Assembly (NCBI GenBank): GCA_003155175.1
Contig: PMFP01000109.1
Location: 1 to 16,896, forward strand
Length of the DNA: 16,896 nucleotides
Source of the DNA: Vulcanimicrobiota bacterium
Lineage (GTDB): Bacteria; Vulcanimicrobiota; Vulcanimicrobiia; Vulcanimicrobiales; Vulcanimicrobiaceae
Direction of reading: 5' to 3'
A program made the translations under genes and the position numbers. Positions 6,950 to 13,805 of this stretch are shown here, one piece after another. The notes beneath the pieces were generated by a model that worked only from the letters and a program-made list of their open reading frames with translations, was not told where the DNA came from and made no database searches. Every line of letters starts with the position of its first letter. Positions within the stretch are counted from its first letter, which is position 1.

Positions 6950-8208
6950 TTGGCCGGCGCGTGCATCGCCTTGACGAATGCCTTGTAATCGCGAGCGTTC
7001 TGTTTGCCGTACGTGCGCGCGAAGCGAATCATGGTCTCTTCGAAAACGGCCGAGCGCCCCAGATATCCGCCGATCGCCGCCGGCTCGCCGGATCGCGCGT
7101 GGGCCCTCGAAAGTGCCGCACCGCAGTCGACCGCGTAGCTGATAAACGCCGGCACGCCGAGCATGGCGAGATTGACGGACACCTTCATGTCGTGGAGCTG
7201 CCGAATGTAGAAATCGTGGCCGTCGAAACTCGTCCATCCCAAAAATAGGTCGCTCGCCGCCTGCATCAGCCGCTGGCCGGCAACGACGCGCTCGCCATGG
7301 TTCGGCATCGCGCTGGGGGTAAGATACGCTTCGAGCACCGAAGCGTCGGCCTCTTTGACCTGCAGCACCAGCGGCTCGTCGTCTTCGGCCAAGCAAAGCA
7401 TGACGTAACAGCGAGTTCCGACGCTGCCGACGCCGACGACTTTCATCGCCATGTCGACGGCGTGATACCGATCGATCAACACGCCGACGTGTGCCGGCAG
7501 CGATTCGCGATAGCGGCGCATCACCTCGCGCAGCCTCACCGCTCTATCGTCCGCATCGTCGAAGTGTTCGATCAGGTGCGGGTTCTCATCCAAGCGGAGC
7601 GACCCGGTCTTGTTGTTGACCAAGTGCAAAGCATCTTCCGACGGGTCCTTCATGTGAGCGTCTGCGAGGGCGGCGATGCTCGCGACGTCGACGCGCGAAT
7701 ACCAGACCTCCAGCGGCGACATGAGGGCGTAGCGTCGCATGTCGGTGCGGTACTTTCTCATCGCACCGAAGATGGCGTCGTCGCGCCGGTCGCGGCGAAC
7801 GCCGTGCTCTTGGCCCGCGATCTCGATGCTCGCCGCCAGGCGAAGGACGTCCCACTCCCACGGTCCGGGCAGCGTCTCGTCGAAGTCGTTCACGTCGAAG
7901 ATCAGGTTGCGCTCGGGCGTGCCGTAACCGCCGAAGTTCACGAGATGCGCGTCGCCGCACAGCTGCACGCGCATGCCGGTGATCGGCACCGTCGCGAGGT
8001 CGGCGGCCATAATCGCCGCGGCGCCGCGAAAGAATCCGAAAGGCGACGCCAGCATGCGAGCGTGACGGACGGGAACCAGCTCCGGTATCCGCGCGGCTTC
8101 CTGTTGCCGCAGGACCTCGACCGGATCGGGCCGATCGTGCGAGGGCTTCCAATCGGCGAGCGCGGTGCGTGAAATCGCGCGCCGCAGAGACTTCGCGGGC
8201 GTACTCAA
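6946..8208 (-). CDS. DUF2252 family protein, kinase-like motifs in permuted order
   Basis: A 420-residue cytoplasmic protein of COG4320/DUF2252. The start is a TTG at 8208, 7 bases after GGAGG (8216-8220); an in-frame ATG at 8244 has no ribosome site, and the open frame beyond it overlaps sua5. Family hallmarks are FGFFRGAA (57-64), LCGDAHLVNFGGYGTPE (83-99), FDVNDFDET (104-112), YIRQLHDMK (334-342) and ALSRAHARSG (365-374). GDAHxxN plus DFD resemble the catalytic loop and metal-binding motifs of aminoglycoside-phosphotransferase/kinase folds. GVGSVG (259-264) followed by LQVKEA (282-287, K285) resembles a glycine-rich loop and beta-3 lysine, but lies after rather than before them. Activity is unproven. 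It is coupled to the downstream permease by an ATGA overlap, implying joint production. Confidence 0.88.
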   Translation of the reverse strand: MSTPAKSLRRAISRTALADWKPSHDRPDPVEVLRQQEAARIPELVPVRHARMLASPFGFFRGAAAIMAADLATVPITGMRVQLCGDAHLVNFGGYGTPERNLIFDVNDFDETLPGPWEWDVLRLAASIEIAGQEHGVRRDRRDDAIFGAMRKYRTDMRRYALMSPLEVWYSRVDVASIAALADAHMKDPSEDALHLVNNKTGSLRLDENPHLIEHFDDADDRAVRLREVMRRYRESLPAHVGVLIDRYHAVDMAMKVVGVGSVGTRCYVMLCLAEDDEPLVLQVKEADASVLEAYLTPSAMPNHGERVVAGQRLMQAASDLFLGWTSFDGHDFYIRQLHDMKVSVNLAMLGVPAFISYAVDCGAALSRAHARSGEPAAIGGYLGRSAVFEETMIRFARTYGKQNARDYKAFVKAMHAPAK

Positions 8209-8215
8209 TGAACGG

Positions 8216-8220
8216 CCTCC
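8216..8220 (-). promoter_or_regulatory. Ribosome binding site deciding the DUF2252 TTG start
   Basis: GGAGG on the minus strand, 7 bases before the TTG at 8208. It is the only good Shine-Dalgarno site near this gene's 5' end and favours the TTG over the ATG at 8244. Confidence 0.7.
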
Positions 8221-8258
8221 ACAAAATGCAAGATGTGCGTCCATTCTAGCATCGAACG

Positions 8259-9230
8259 CTAGCGCGCGCTCGCGCGCCTGAGACGATCGAGAATCGCCCG
8301 TCCGAGGTCGCGATCGGGAACCGGTTGCGCGTCGATGCGAGTCAATTCCAAGGCGTCGAGCTCGTGGAGCGTTTCGAAGAGCCGGGCGGCGGCTTCTCGC
8401 AAGTCGCCGCTTTCGCTGAGCACGCGAACGCACGCATAGCCTTCGACGGCGGAGCCGTCCGGCTGCGTAAAGCAAAGCGCAGCGGACGCCGCGCGCGCGC
8501 CGGGCGGAACCAGGCGAGGCTCGATCACCCGCAACGGCGTGCGAGGCGAGTAATGCCGCGGGAGCCGGCCCGGAGACAGCGGCGTGGGACCTTCGAAGAG
8601 ATCGCGCGCGAAGGGCCCGAACTCGGCCTCCAGTTCTTCGACGGGCAACGCGCCGTAGCGCAAGACCGTCGGATGCGGATCCAGGACCACGATGGTGGAC
8701 TCGAGCCCGTGGCTGGACGGCCCGGCATCGAGAATGCAGTCTACGCGCTGCGCGAGGGTCTGCTCGACGTGCTCGGCGCGCGTCGGGCTCACGTATCCGA
8801 ACGGATTCGCGCTCGGTGCGGCGAGGGGAGTCGCGGCGCGCGCGATCAGGTCGCGCGCGACCGGATGCGCGGGCATGCGGACGGCAACCGTCGGCAAACC
8901 CGCGGTCACGAGCTCGGGCACGGCGTCGCCCTTGGGAAGAATCAGCGTTAGCGGTCCGGGCCAAAAGCGTTCCATAGCGCGGCGGGCCCGTTCGGACACG
9001 CGCGACGCGACGCGCGCGAGCATGGCCTCGTCAACGACGTGGACGATGAGCGGGTCGAACGTCGGGCGGCCCTTGATCTCGAAGACGCGCGCCACGGCGA
9101 CGGCGTTGAGCGCGTCGGCGCCCAGTCCGTAGACCGTCTCGGTCGGGAACGCGACGACGCCGCCCCCGCGAAGCAGCGCGGCGGCCCTTTCGACGGCCTC
9201 GGGCGTCGCTTCGGTAACCATCTCCGGCAT
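8259..9230 (-). CDS. sua5: L-threonylcarbamoyladenylate synthase, two-domain Sua5 type
   Basis: Makes threonylcarbamoyl-AMP from threonine, bicarbonate and ATP, the first step of the t6A37 modification of ANN-decoding tRNAs in the cytoplasm. At 323 residues it has the Sua5 architecture. The YrdC/TsaC domain (about 8-200) contains FPTETVYGLG (28-37), KGRPTFDPL (53-61), APSANPFGYVSPT (138-150) and HGLESTIV (174-181). The conserved linker SPGRLPRHYSPRTP (219-232) follows, then a C-terminal Sua5 domain. The ATG at 9230 is preceded by GGGGAAGCGC, a good ribosome site. M4 (after GGAG with no spacing) is less likely, and the frame open to 9401 would run under msrB. The gene is divergent from msrB with 58 bases between starts. 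Confidence 0.95.
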   Translation of the reverse strand: MPEMVTEATPEAVERAAALLRGGGVVAFPTETVYGLGADALNAVAVARVFEIKGRPTFDPLIVHVVDEAMLARVASRVSERARRAMERFWPGPLTLILPKGDAVPELVTAGLPTVAVRMPAHPVARDLIARAATPLAAPSANPFGYVSPTRAEHVEQTLAQRVDCILDAGPSSHGLESTIVVLDPHPTVLRYGALPVEELEAEFGPFARDLFEGPTPLSPGRLPRHYSPRTPLRVIEPRLVPPGARAASAALCFTQPDGSAVEGYACVRVLSESGDLREAAARLFETLHELDALELTRIDAQPVPDRDLGRAILDRLRRASAR

Positions 9231-9288
9231 GCGCTTCCCCGCCGGGGCGGCCTCATCCGTTTGCGCTCCCAAGGCGTTATAGAGAACG

Positions 9289-9699
9289 ATGAAACACGAC
9301 GTCACACCCGAAATCGTCAAGAGCGAAGCCGAGTGGCTCGCCGAGCTCGGCCCGGAGCGGTACCATATTCTGCGCGAAGCCGGCACCGAACGGCCAGGCA
9401 CCGGAAAACTGCTCTACGTGGACGAGGCGGGCACCTACACCTGCGGGGCGTGCGGTGCCGAGCTGTTCACGTCGGACGCGAAGTTCGACTCGCATTGCGG
9501 CTGGCCGAGCTTCACCAAGCCCGAGCAGCAGCAGAACGTCCGGCTCCTGGAAGACAACAGCCTGGGCATGCGCCGCGTCGAGGTGCGCTGCAAGCAGTGC
9601 GACTCGCACTTGGGCCACGTCTTCGACGACGGACCGGGTCCCGAAGGCACGCGCTACTGCATCAACTCGCTCTCGCTCGGCTTCAAGAAGCAAGCCTAG
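9289..9699 (+). CDS. msrB: Peptide-methionine (R)-S-oxide reductase MsrB
   Basis: Reduces methionine-R-sulfoxide in proteins, repairing oxidative damage, with thioredoxin as the usual electron donor. It has 136 residues, a normal stand-alone MsrB length, and no signal peptide, so it acts in the cytoplasm. The zinc site is complete: CGAC (C52, C55) and CKQC (C101, C104). The SHCGWPSF motif (68-75) carries C70, where I believe many MsrBs place the recycling cysteine. The active site RYCINSLSL (122-130) contains the catalytic C124, and HLGHVFDDGP (107-116) is intact. Only a weak AGAGAA precedes the ATG. It heads a short plus-strand group with the YbjQ-like gene; no msrA is in view. Confidence 0.97.
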   Translation: MKHDVTPEIVKSEAEWLAELGPERYHILREAGTERPGTGKLLYVDEAGTYTCGACGAELFTSDAKFDSHCGWPSFTKPEQQQNVRLLEDNSLGMRRVEVRCKQCDSHLGHVFDDGPGPEGTRYCINSLSLGFKKQA

Positions 9700-9758
9700 C
9701 CGGCTAGAGGATGCGGGCGCGTGCGTCGAACGGCTCGAGAGGACACTCGATGCCGTAT

Positions 9759-9763
9759 GGAGG
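9759..9763 (+). promoter_or_regulatory. Ribosome binding site deciding the YbjQ-like GTG start
   Basis: GGAGG 5 bases before the GTG at 9769. It sits directly after an in-frame ATG (9757), so it favours the GTG, which also gives the family's usual N-terminus. Confidence 0.7.
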
Positions 9764-9768
9764 GCGCC

Positions 9769-10092
9769 GTGATCATAGCCACTACGGAAAACGTCGCGGG
9801 ACAACGCGTGAAGCAGACGATCGGTCAGGTCTTCGGCCTGGTCGTGCGTAGCCGGGGATTAGCCGGCGACATCACGGCCGGGCTGCGCTCGCTCGTGGGC
9901 GGAGAGATCACCGAATACACCGAGATGCTCGAAGACGCGCGCCGGCACGCCATCGATCGCATGGTCGCCAACGCGCAGACGATGGGCGCCGACGCGATCG
10001 TCATGATGCGTTTCGACTCCTCGGAGCTTGGGCAGTCCATGAGCGAAATCGTCGCCTACGGGACGGCGGTGACGCTGGAAGCGGCGACGTAG
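9769..10092 (+). CDS. YbjQ/UPF0145 family heavy-metal-binding-domain-like protein
   Basis: A 107-residue protein of the UPF0145 (YbjQ, DUF74) family, which forms small oligomeric beta-rich rings; its cellular role is unknown. The GTG start with GGAGG gives MIIATTENVAGQRV, which matches the usual 'MI..TT....G' beginning. The RSRG segment (about 26-29), the acidic GGEITEYTEML region (about 44-54), ARRHAIDRMVANAQTMGADAIVMMRFD (about 57-83) and a terminal YGTAVTLE (about 97-104) are all characteristic. Length is that of the family. The next gene starts 2 bases after its stop, so the two are very probably translated from one message. Confidence 0.92.
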   Translation: MIIATTENVAGQRVKQTIGQVFGLVVRSRGLAGDITAGLRSLVGGEITEYTEMLEDARRHAIDRMVANAQTMGADAIVMMRFDSSELGQSMSEIVAYGTAVTLEAAT

Positions 10093-10094
10093 CC

Positions 10095-10400
10095 GTGCTG
10101 CGGATCCTCCTGGCCGTCTTCGGCGTGGCTCTCATCGCGATCGGCATTTTCGGCGTTCCCGTCCTGCCGTTCGCGCTGCCGCCGGGGACGCCGTTCTTCG
10201 TGGGCGGAGCCTGCATCTTGCTCGCGATCGTCTTCGAAGCGCGCAGGTACCGCGGCGCGGCACCGTCAACCGACGTCGCCGCGGCCGATGCTTGGCAGCA
10301 AACGGACGAGCGATTCGTGGACCCGAGCACCGGAAAGCGCATGAGCGTGCGGTACAATCCGCAGACCGGCGAGCGCGATTACGTCGAAGAGAAACCGTAG
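10095..10400 (+). CDS. Small two-helix membrane protein of unknown function
   Basis: A 101-residue protein starting with GTG 2 bases after the YbjQ-like stop codon, consistent with translational coupling. Residues about 2-22 (ILLAVFGVALIAIGIFG) and about 30-47 (GTPFFVGGACILLAIVFE) are hydrophobic helices linked by a Pro/Gly-rich turn. A soluble tail follows, ending in two similar 12-residue units, DPSTGKRMSVRY and NPQTGERDYVEE. These look like a pair of short beta hairpins. I do not recognise a named family. Its stop lies 13 bases from the stop of the convergent ceramidase-like gene. Confidence 0.75.
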   Translation: MLRILLAVFGVALIAIGIFGVPVLPFALPPGTPFFVGGACILLAIVFEARRYRGAAPSTDVAAADAWQQTDERFVDPSTGKRMSVRYNPQTGERDYVEEKP

Positions 10401-10413
10401 GGACCGGCTCGCG

Positions 10414-11841
10414 CTAGCGGCTTAGCGCCCGCATTTCCGGGAGGATCGTTGCGTCGATCGTTCCAGCCTTGTATCGCGCGGGATAACCATAGATGATCAT
10501 GCTCCCGTTGGTCTGATACCCGCCGGGCAGCAGAAGCGGATCGTAACTCCAGCCCGTCTCGTACGCCGGATAGATCGCGGTCTCGTCCGACGGAATGTAG
10601 GTGTTGAGGTCGTTCGTGTACCCGGCCAGCCACGTGTCGCCCGCCACGCCGAGCGCTCCGCGCTTGAGCGCCAGCGACCAGTGCACGAGCGGCTCGCCGG
10701 ACATCGTGACGAGGTAAAGCGGCAGCAACCCGTCTCCACCGAACTTCCAGACCGTTATTGCAAGGTCGACTTGGAACGGCAGCTTCCCCGCCGACATCTC
10801 GGCCATCATCGTCTTTGCGTGACGGCCCCACATATCGTTGTCCTTATCGTATTGCAGCCTCCGATAGACGTCTGCGTCGAAAACGTCGAGCGGAACGTCG
10901 ACCGTCCCGGTTTTCGCCGCGAGGATGCTTCCGATCGGGCGCAGGTAAGGGAGCGCCTGGACCACCGCATCGCCCAGCGCTATTCCCGGCGTCTCCATCG
11001 GATCCGGCACGACGCCATCCCACCGGCGCGATGGATCGATGTCGCCGCTCGCTCCCGCAACGTACAGCGCGACGGCGTCGCGATTTGCTTTCTCGATCTC
11101 CGCCGCCGCGATGCCTGGGAAATCCGGGTGATACTGGAAGAAGCGTTCGTCGCGAACGTGCGCGAGCTCGCCCGCGCGCGCTGCCCCGCCGGCGAATCCG
11201 TCGGCGTGCGCAGCGTAGCCGAAGAGAACGGCACGGCGAACGCCATGGTCGTCCGAGACCGAGAGCACCGGGACGTCGGTTGGAGGTAAGCCGCTTGGGC
11301 CGTCCACGGCACCTTTCCCGACGGGGATACGATTGTAAGCAAAATCAACGTCGGGCGCCAGATGCGTTACGCCATAGCGTAAGACGGACGGATGCGTTGC
11401 ATCCGCAATCGCGTCGTCGACGGCGCTAATCGTGCGCTTCGTGAGCCAGAGCGTATACTGCTGGACCGCACCCAACTCGGAGGGCGACATGCCGTACGTG
11501 ATATAGGCGTTTGGACTGTTGAAGAGTACCGGGCCGCTATGGGTGTGGCTGGCGACCAACAGTAAGTCGGCGGGCGGCAGATGCGTCGCGGCGAGCACGT
11601 CATCATACATCCGGCGCGGTACGCCGAGTACGTCGAGCGCGACGACGACGCGAACCTCACCGTCTTGCCGAAGAGCGAGCGCGCGCAAGAACAGCGGCTT
11701 CGCCGTCCCGGTAGCCGGCGAATCGCCGCGCGACTCGTAGCCACCAAGGTACATGGTCGGGAACCCGTTGTTCAACGGCGTTATATCGAGTTTTGCGGTT
11801 CCCGCAAGGAGCTGCGTTGCGAGCACCAACGCTGCGAACAA
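10414..11841 (-). CDS. Neutral/alkaline ceramidase-like hydrolase (PF04734 N-terminal domain)
   Basis: A 475-residue protein from a TTG start at 11841, 6 bases after GGAGG (11848-11852). A short hydrophobic N-terminus (FAALVLATQLLAGTA) suggests export. The fold is that of the neutral ceramidase N-terminal domain, which in Pseudomonas ceramidase is a zinc amidase hydrolysing N-acyl sphingosine. ASHTHSGP (97-104) and YAAHADGF (209-216) correspond to the zinc-histidine motifs. AGASGDIDPSRRW (262-274) corresponds to the segment that carries the nucleophilic serine (GDVSPN) in true ceramidases; here the position is Asp. The C-terminal ceramidase Ig-like domain is not evident. The natural substrate is therefore uncertain and ceramidase activity should not be assumed. 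It is divergent from the second TMEM175-type gene. Confidence 0.85.
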   Translation of the reverse strand: MFAALVLATQLLAGTAKLDITPLNNGFPTMYLGGYESRGDSPATGTAKPLFLRALALRQDGEVRVVVALDVLGVPRRMYDDVLAATHLPPADLLLVASHTHSGPVLFNSPNAYITYGMSPSELGAVQQYTLWLTKRTISAVDDAIADATHPSVLRYGVTHLAPDVDFAYNRIPVGKGAVDGPSGLPPTDVPVLSVSDDHGVRRAVLFGYAAHADGFAGGAARAGELAHVRDERFFQYHPDFPGIAAAEIEKANRDAVALYVAGASGDIDPSRRWDGVVPDPMETPGIALGDAVVQALPYLRPIGSILAAKTGTVDVPLDVFDADVYRRLQYDKDNDMWGRHAKTMMAEMSAGKLPFQVDLAITVWKFGGDGLLPLYLVTMSGEPLVHWSLALKRGALGVAGDTWLAGYTNDLNTYIPSDETAIYPAYETGWSYDPLLLPGGYQTNGSMIIYGYPARYKAGTIDATILPEMRALSR

Positions 11842-11847
11842 ACCGTG

Positions 11848-11852
11848 CCTCC
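11848..11852 (-). promoter_or_regulatory. Ribosome binding site deciding the ceramidase-like TTG start
   Basis: GGAGG on the minus strand, 6 bases before the TTG at 11841. No in-frame ATG exists near this point, and the frame upstream to 12042 encodes an Arg-rich stretch lying under the divergent TMEM175-type gene. Confidence 0.7.
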
Positions 11853-11960
11853 AACGTGACTCAGGGAGACCTGCGACTTCGTCCGAGCGCAAGAGCGACC
11901 CTGCCCTTTCGAGCCGTACGAGTAAGGTAAAGAACTCGGCGGCGAGGAAGGTTGGGATCC

Positions 11961-12590
11961 ATGCGCTTCGTCTACAACGACGTTGCCGGGAGCAGCCTCG
12001 ACCGGCTATCAGCTTTGAGCGACGGCGTCTTCGCGTTTGCAATGACGCTGCTCGTGCTCGACCTCCACGTTCCGCGCGTAGACGGGATTCACAGCGAGCA
12101 CGATCTCTGGCTCGCTCTACTCGCGATCTGGCCGCGATTTACGACCTACTTAATGAGTTTCATGACGCTCGGGATCTTCTGGGTCGGCCAGCAAACGCAA
12201 CTCAGCTTCTACGACCGCGTAAACCGTAACTACACCTGGATTCAAATTGGATTTCTCGCCGTCGTCGCGATCGTGCCGTTTTCGACGGCGCTGCTGTCGG
12301 AATTCATTACCTACCGGATCGCCCTGCTCGTGTATTGGTTCAACCTGCTTCTGCTCGGTTCGGCCCTGTTTTTCGGCATGGCGTACGCGATCCGCGCGGG
12401 CCTGACGAAGGAAGGGATGTCGGATCAACTCAGGACGCTGTTCGCGCGGCGCGTCCTCGTCTCGCAGGGGCTCTACGCATTCGGCGCGCTGCTGTGCATC
12501 TTCAATACGTACTGGAGCATCGGATTTATCATCCTGGTTCAGCTGAACTACCTCCTGGCGCCGAAGATTCCGGTCTTGCGCGACGTGTAG
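11961..12590 (+). CDS. TMEM175-type (DUF1211) potassium channel family protein, copy 2
   Basis: 209 residues with six predicted helices. The ATG at 11961 follows GAGGAAGG with 9 bases of spacing; an in-frame TTG at 11952 is less likely. Helix 1 carries R15 and ALSDG (18-22) followed by FAFAMTLLVLDLHVP, the TMEM175 signature. IWPRFTTYLMSFMTLGIFWVG in helix 3 closely matches the corresponding part of copy 1 (MWPRLVAFLLSFLIVGYYWVG). Family members conduct potassium in the inner membrane; that role here is by homology. It is divergent from the ceramidase-like gene (119 bases between starts) and 49 bases ahead of the patatin gene on the same strand, so it may head the secreted-protein set. Confidence 0.88.
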   Translation: MRFVYNDVAGSSLDRLSALSDGVFAFAMTLLVLDLHVPRVDGIHSEHDLWLALLAIWPRFTTYLMSFMTLGIFWVGQQTQLSFYDRVNRNYTWIQIGFLAVVAIVPFSTALLSEFITYRIALLVYWFNLLLLGSALFFGMAYAIRAGLTKEGMSDQLRTLFARRVLVSQGLYAFGALLCIFNTYWSIGFIILVQLNYLLAPKIPVLRDV

Positions 12591-12639
12591 GGGGACCCGC
12601 GGAGGGGAAGCGCCCGCCTGGCTGGGCGAAAGGGTAAGT

Positions 12640-13803
12640 ATGAAGCGAAAATCCTTTATCGCCGCCGGCGCCGGATCGCTCGCCATCGCCGGCGCCCTGC
12701 CTTCGAACGCCGTAGCGCAGACACCGGCGGCCACGGCGCAGAAGCCCCAGCCGGAACGCTTCGGGCGCCGGGCGCTCGTTCTCAGCGGCGGGGGCTCCTT
12801 CGGATCCTACCAAGCCGGCGTCATTCAAGCCCTCGTCGAGCAACAGGGCGTAAAGGACGGAGAGCCGCTCGATTTCGACATGGTCTGCGGCACGTCGATC
12901 GGCGGACTAGGCGGGTATCTGGTGGCCACCGCGCAGTACTCGGCGCTGCGGTCGCTATGGCGGGAAAAGATCGCGACCATGCACATCGCCGATCTCAAGA
13001 CGCCGTACAACAAGATCCCGAACTCCGACGCCGGCGTCCTGACGCGGTTCGGCGCGGCAATCTCGCTCGGGCTCGGCGCGGCCAACGGACTCGAGGGCAT
13101 TCTCGACAACGCCGGCTTTCACAACCTCTTAAAAGAATACATCGATCCTTCGCAACCGGTGCACCTGCCGCTCTACGTTGCGACGACCGATTTGACGCGC
13201 CAGGACGGTAAGGTTTTCGTTCGTCGCGCGACGACGCCGGCCGGACTTCCGAAGCAAGCGCTCAACGACCGGTTGCTCGCGAACTTCCGGAGCGATTTTG
13301 TTCAAATTCGCGTTGCCGACGACGAGATTCTCCGCGAGGTGCTCTATTCGACGGCAGCAATTCCGATCGCATTCGACCCCGGAAGAATCCCGAACCCAGA
13401 GGGGACGGCCTTCGACCAGTACGTGGACGGCGGAGTCACGCAAAACATCCCGATCGGCGTGGCGCGCCGTTGCGTCGAGAACCTGCAAGTCGTGCTCGTT
13501 GATCCGCCGCCGTCGGACAAGCCTGTGAACTACACCGGATTGCTGGACATCTCTCTCGGCGTCTTCACCACGATGCAGCGCCGCATTTTGGAATATCAGG
13601 TGCTGCTCGCCTTCGCCGAAAGCACGACGATCTTGCCGTTCGTCCCGACGATCATTCGTCCGCAAGGAAATCTGGCCGGAAGTTTCGTCGTCTTCGACGA
13701 CCAAGCGGACCTGACGTACAACTACGACCTCGGCTATCGAGACGGGCACACCGGCTGGCAGCCGTTCAACTCGACGTTAGAGTCGGCGCAAGTTAGTCAG
13801 TAG
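12640..13803 (+). CDS. Exported patatin-like phospholipase
   Basis: A 387-residue patatin-fold acyl hydrolase. The ATG follows AAGGG by 5 bases. The N-terminus MKRKSFIAAGAG with a hydrophobic stretch and AVA|Q cleavage site (about 24-26) is a signal peptide; the KRKSF start is only loosely Tat-like. The catalytic set is complete: oxyanion loop LSGGGSFGSYQAG (48-60), nucleophile elbow GTSIG with S86, and the aspartate of the dyad in YVDGGVTQN with D263. The usual STAAIPIAF helix start (237-245) is also present. Family members are phospholipase A or lysophospholipase type enzymes; the substrate here is unknown. It lies 2 bases before the first propeller gene, which strongly suggests one transcript with the two propellers. 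Confidence 0.92.
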   Translation: MKRKSFIAAGAGSLAIAGALPSNAVAQTPAATAQKPQPERFGRRALVLSGGGSFGSYQAGVIQALVEQQGVKDGEPLDFDMVCGTSIGGLGGYLVATAQYSALRSLWREKIATMHIADLKTPYNKIPNSDAGVLTRFGAAISLGLGAANGLEGILDNAGFHNLLKEYIDPSQPVHLPLYVATTDLTRQDGKVFVRRATTPAGLPKQALNDRLLANFRSDFVQIRVADDEILREVLYSTAAIPIAFDPGRIPNPEGTAFDQYVDGGVTQNIPIGVARRCVENLQVVLVDPPPSDKPVNYTGLLDISLGVFTTMQRRILEYQVLLAFAESTTILPFVPTIIRPQGNLAGSFVVFDDQADLTYNYDLGYRDGHTGWQPFNSTLESAQVSQ

Positions 13804-13805
13804 CG

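Noticed and set aside
6950..7396. N-terminal extension of the permease frame to 530 residues
   Set aside because: It overlaps the DUF2252 gene in another frame and is Arg-rich. The ATGA-coupled ATG at 6949 starts exactly at the first membrane helix.
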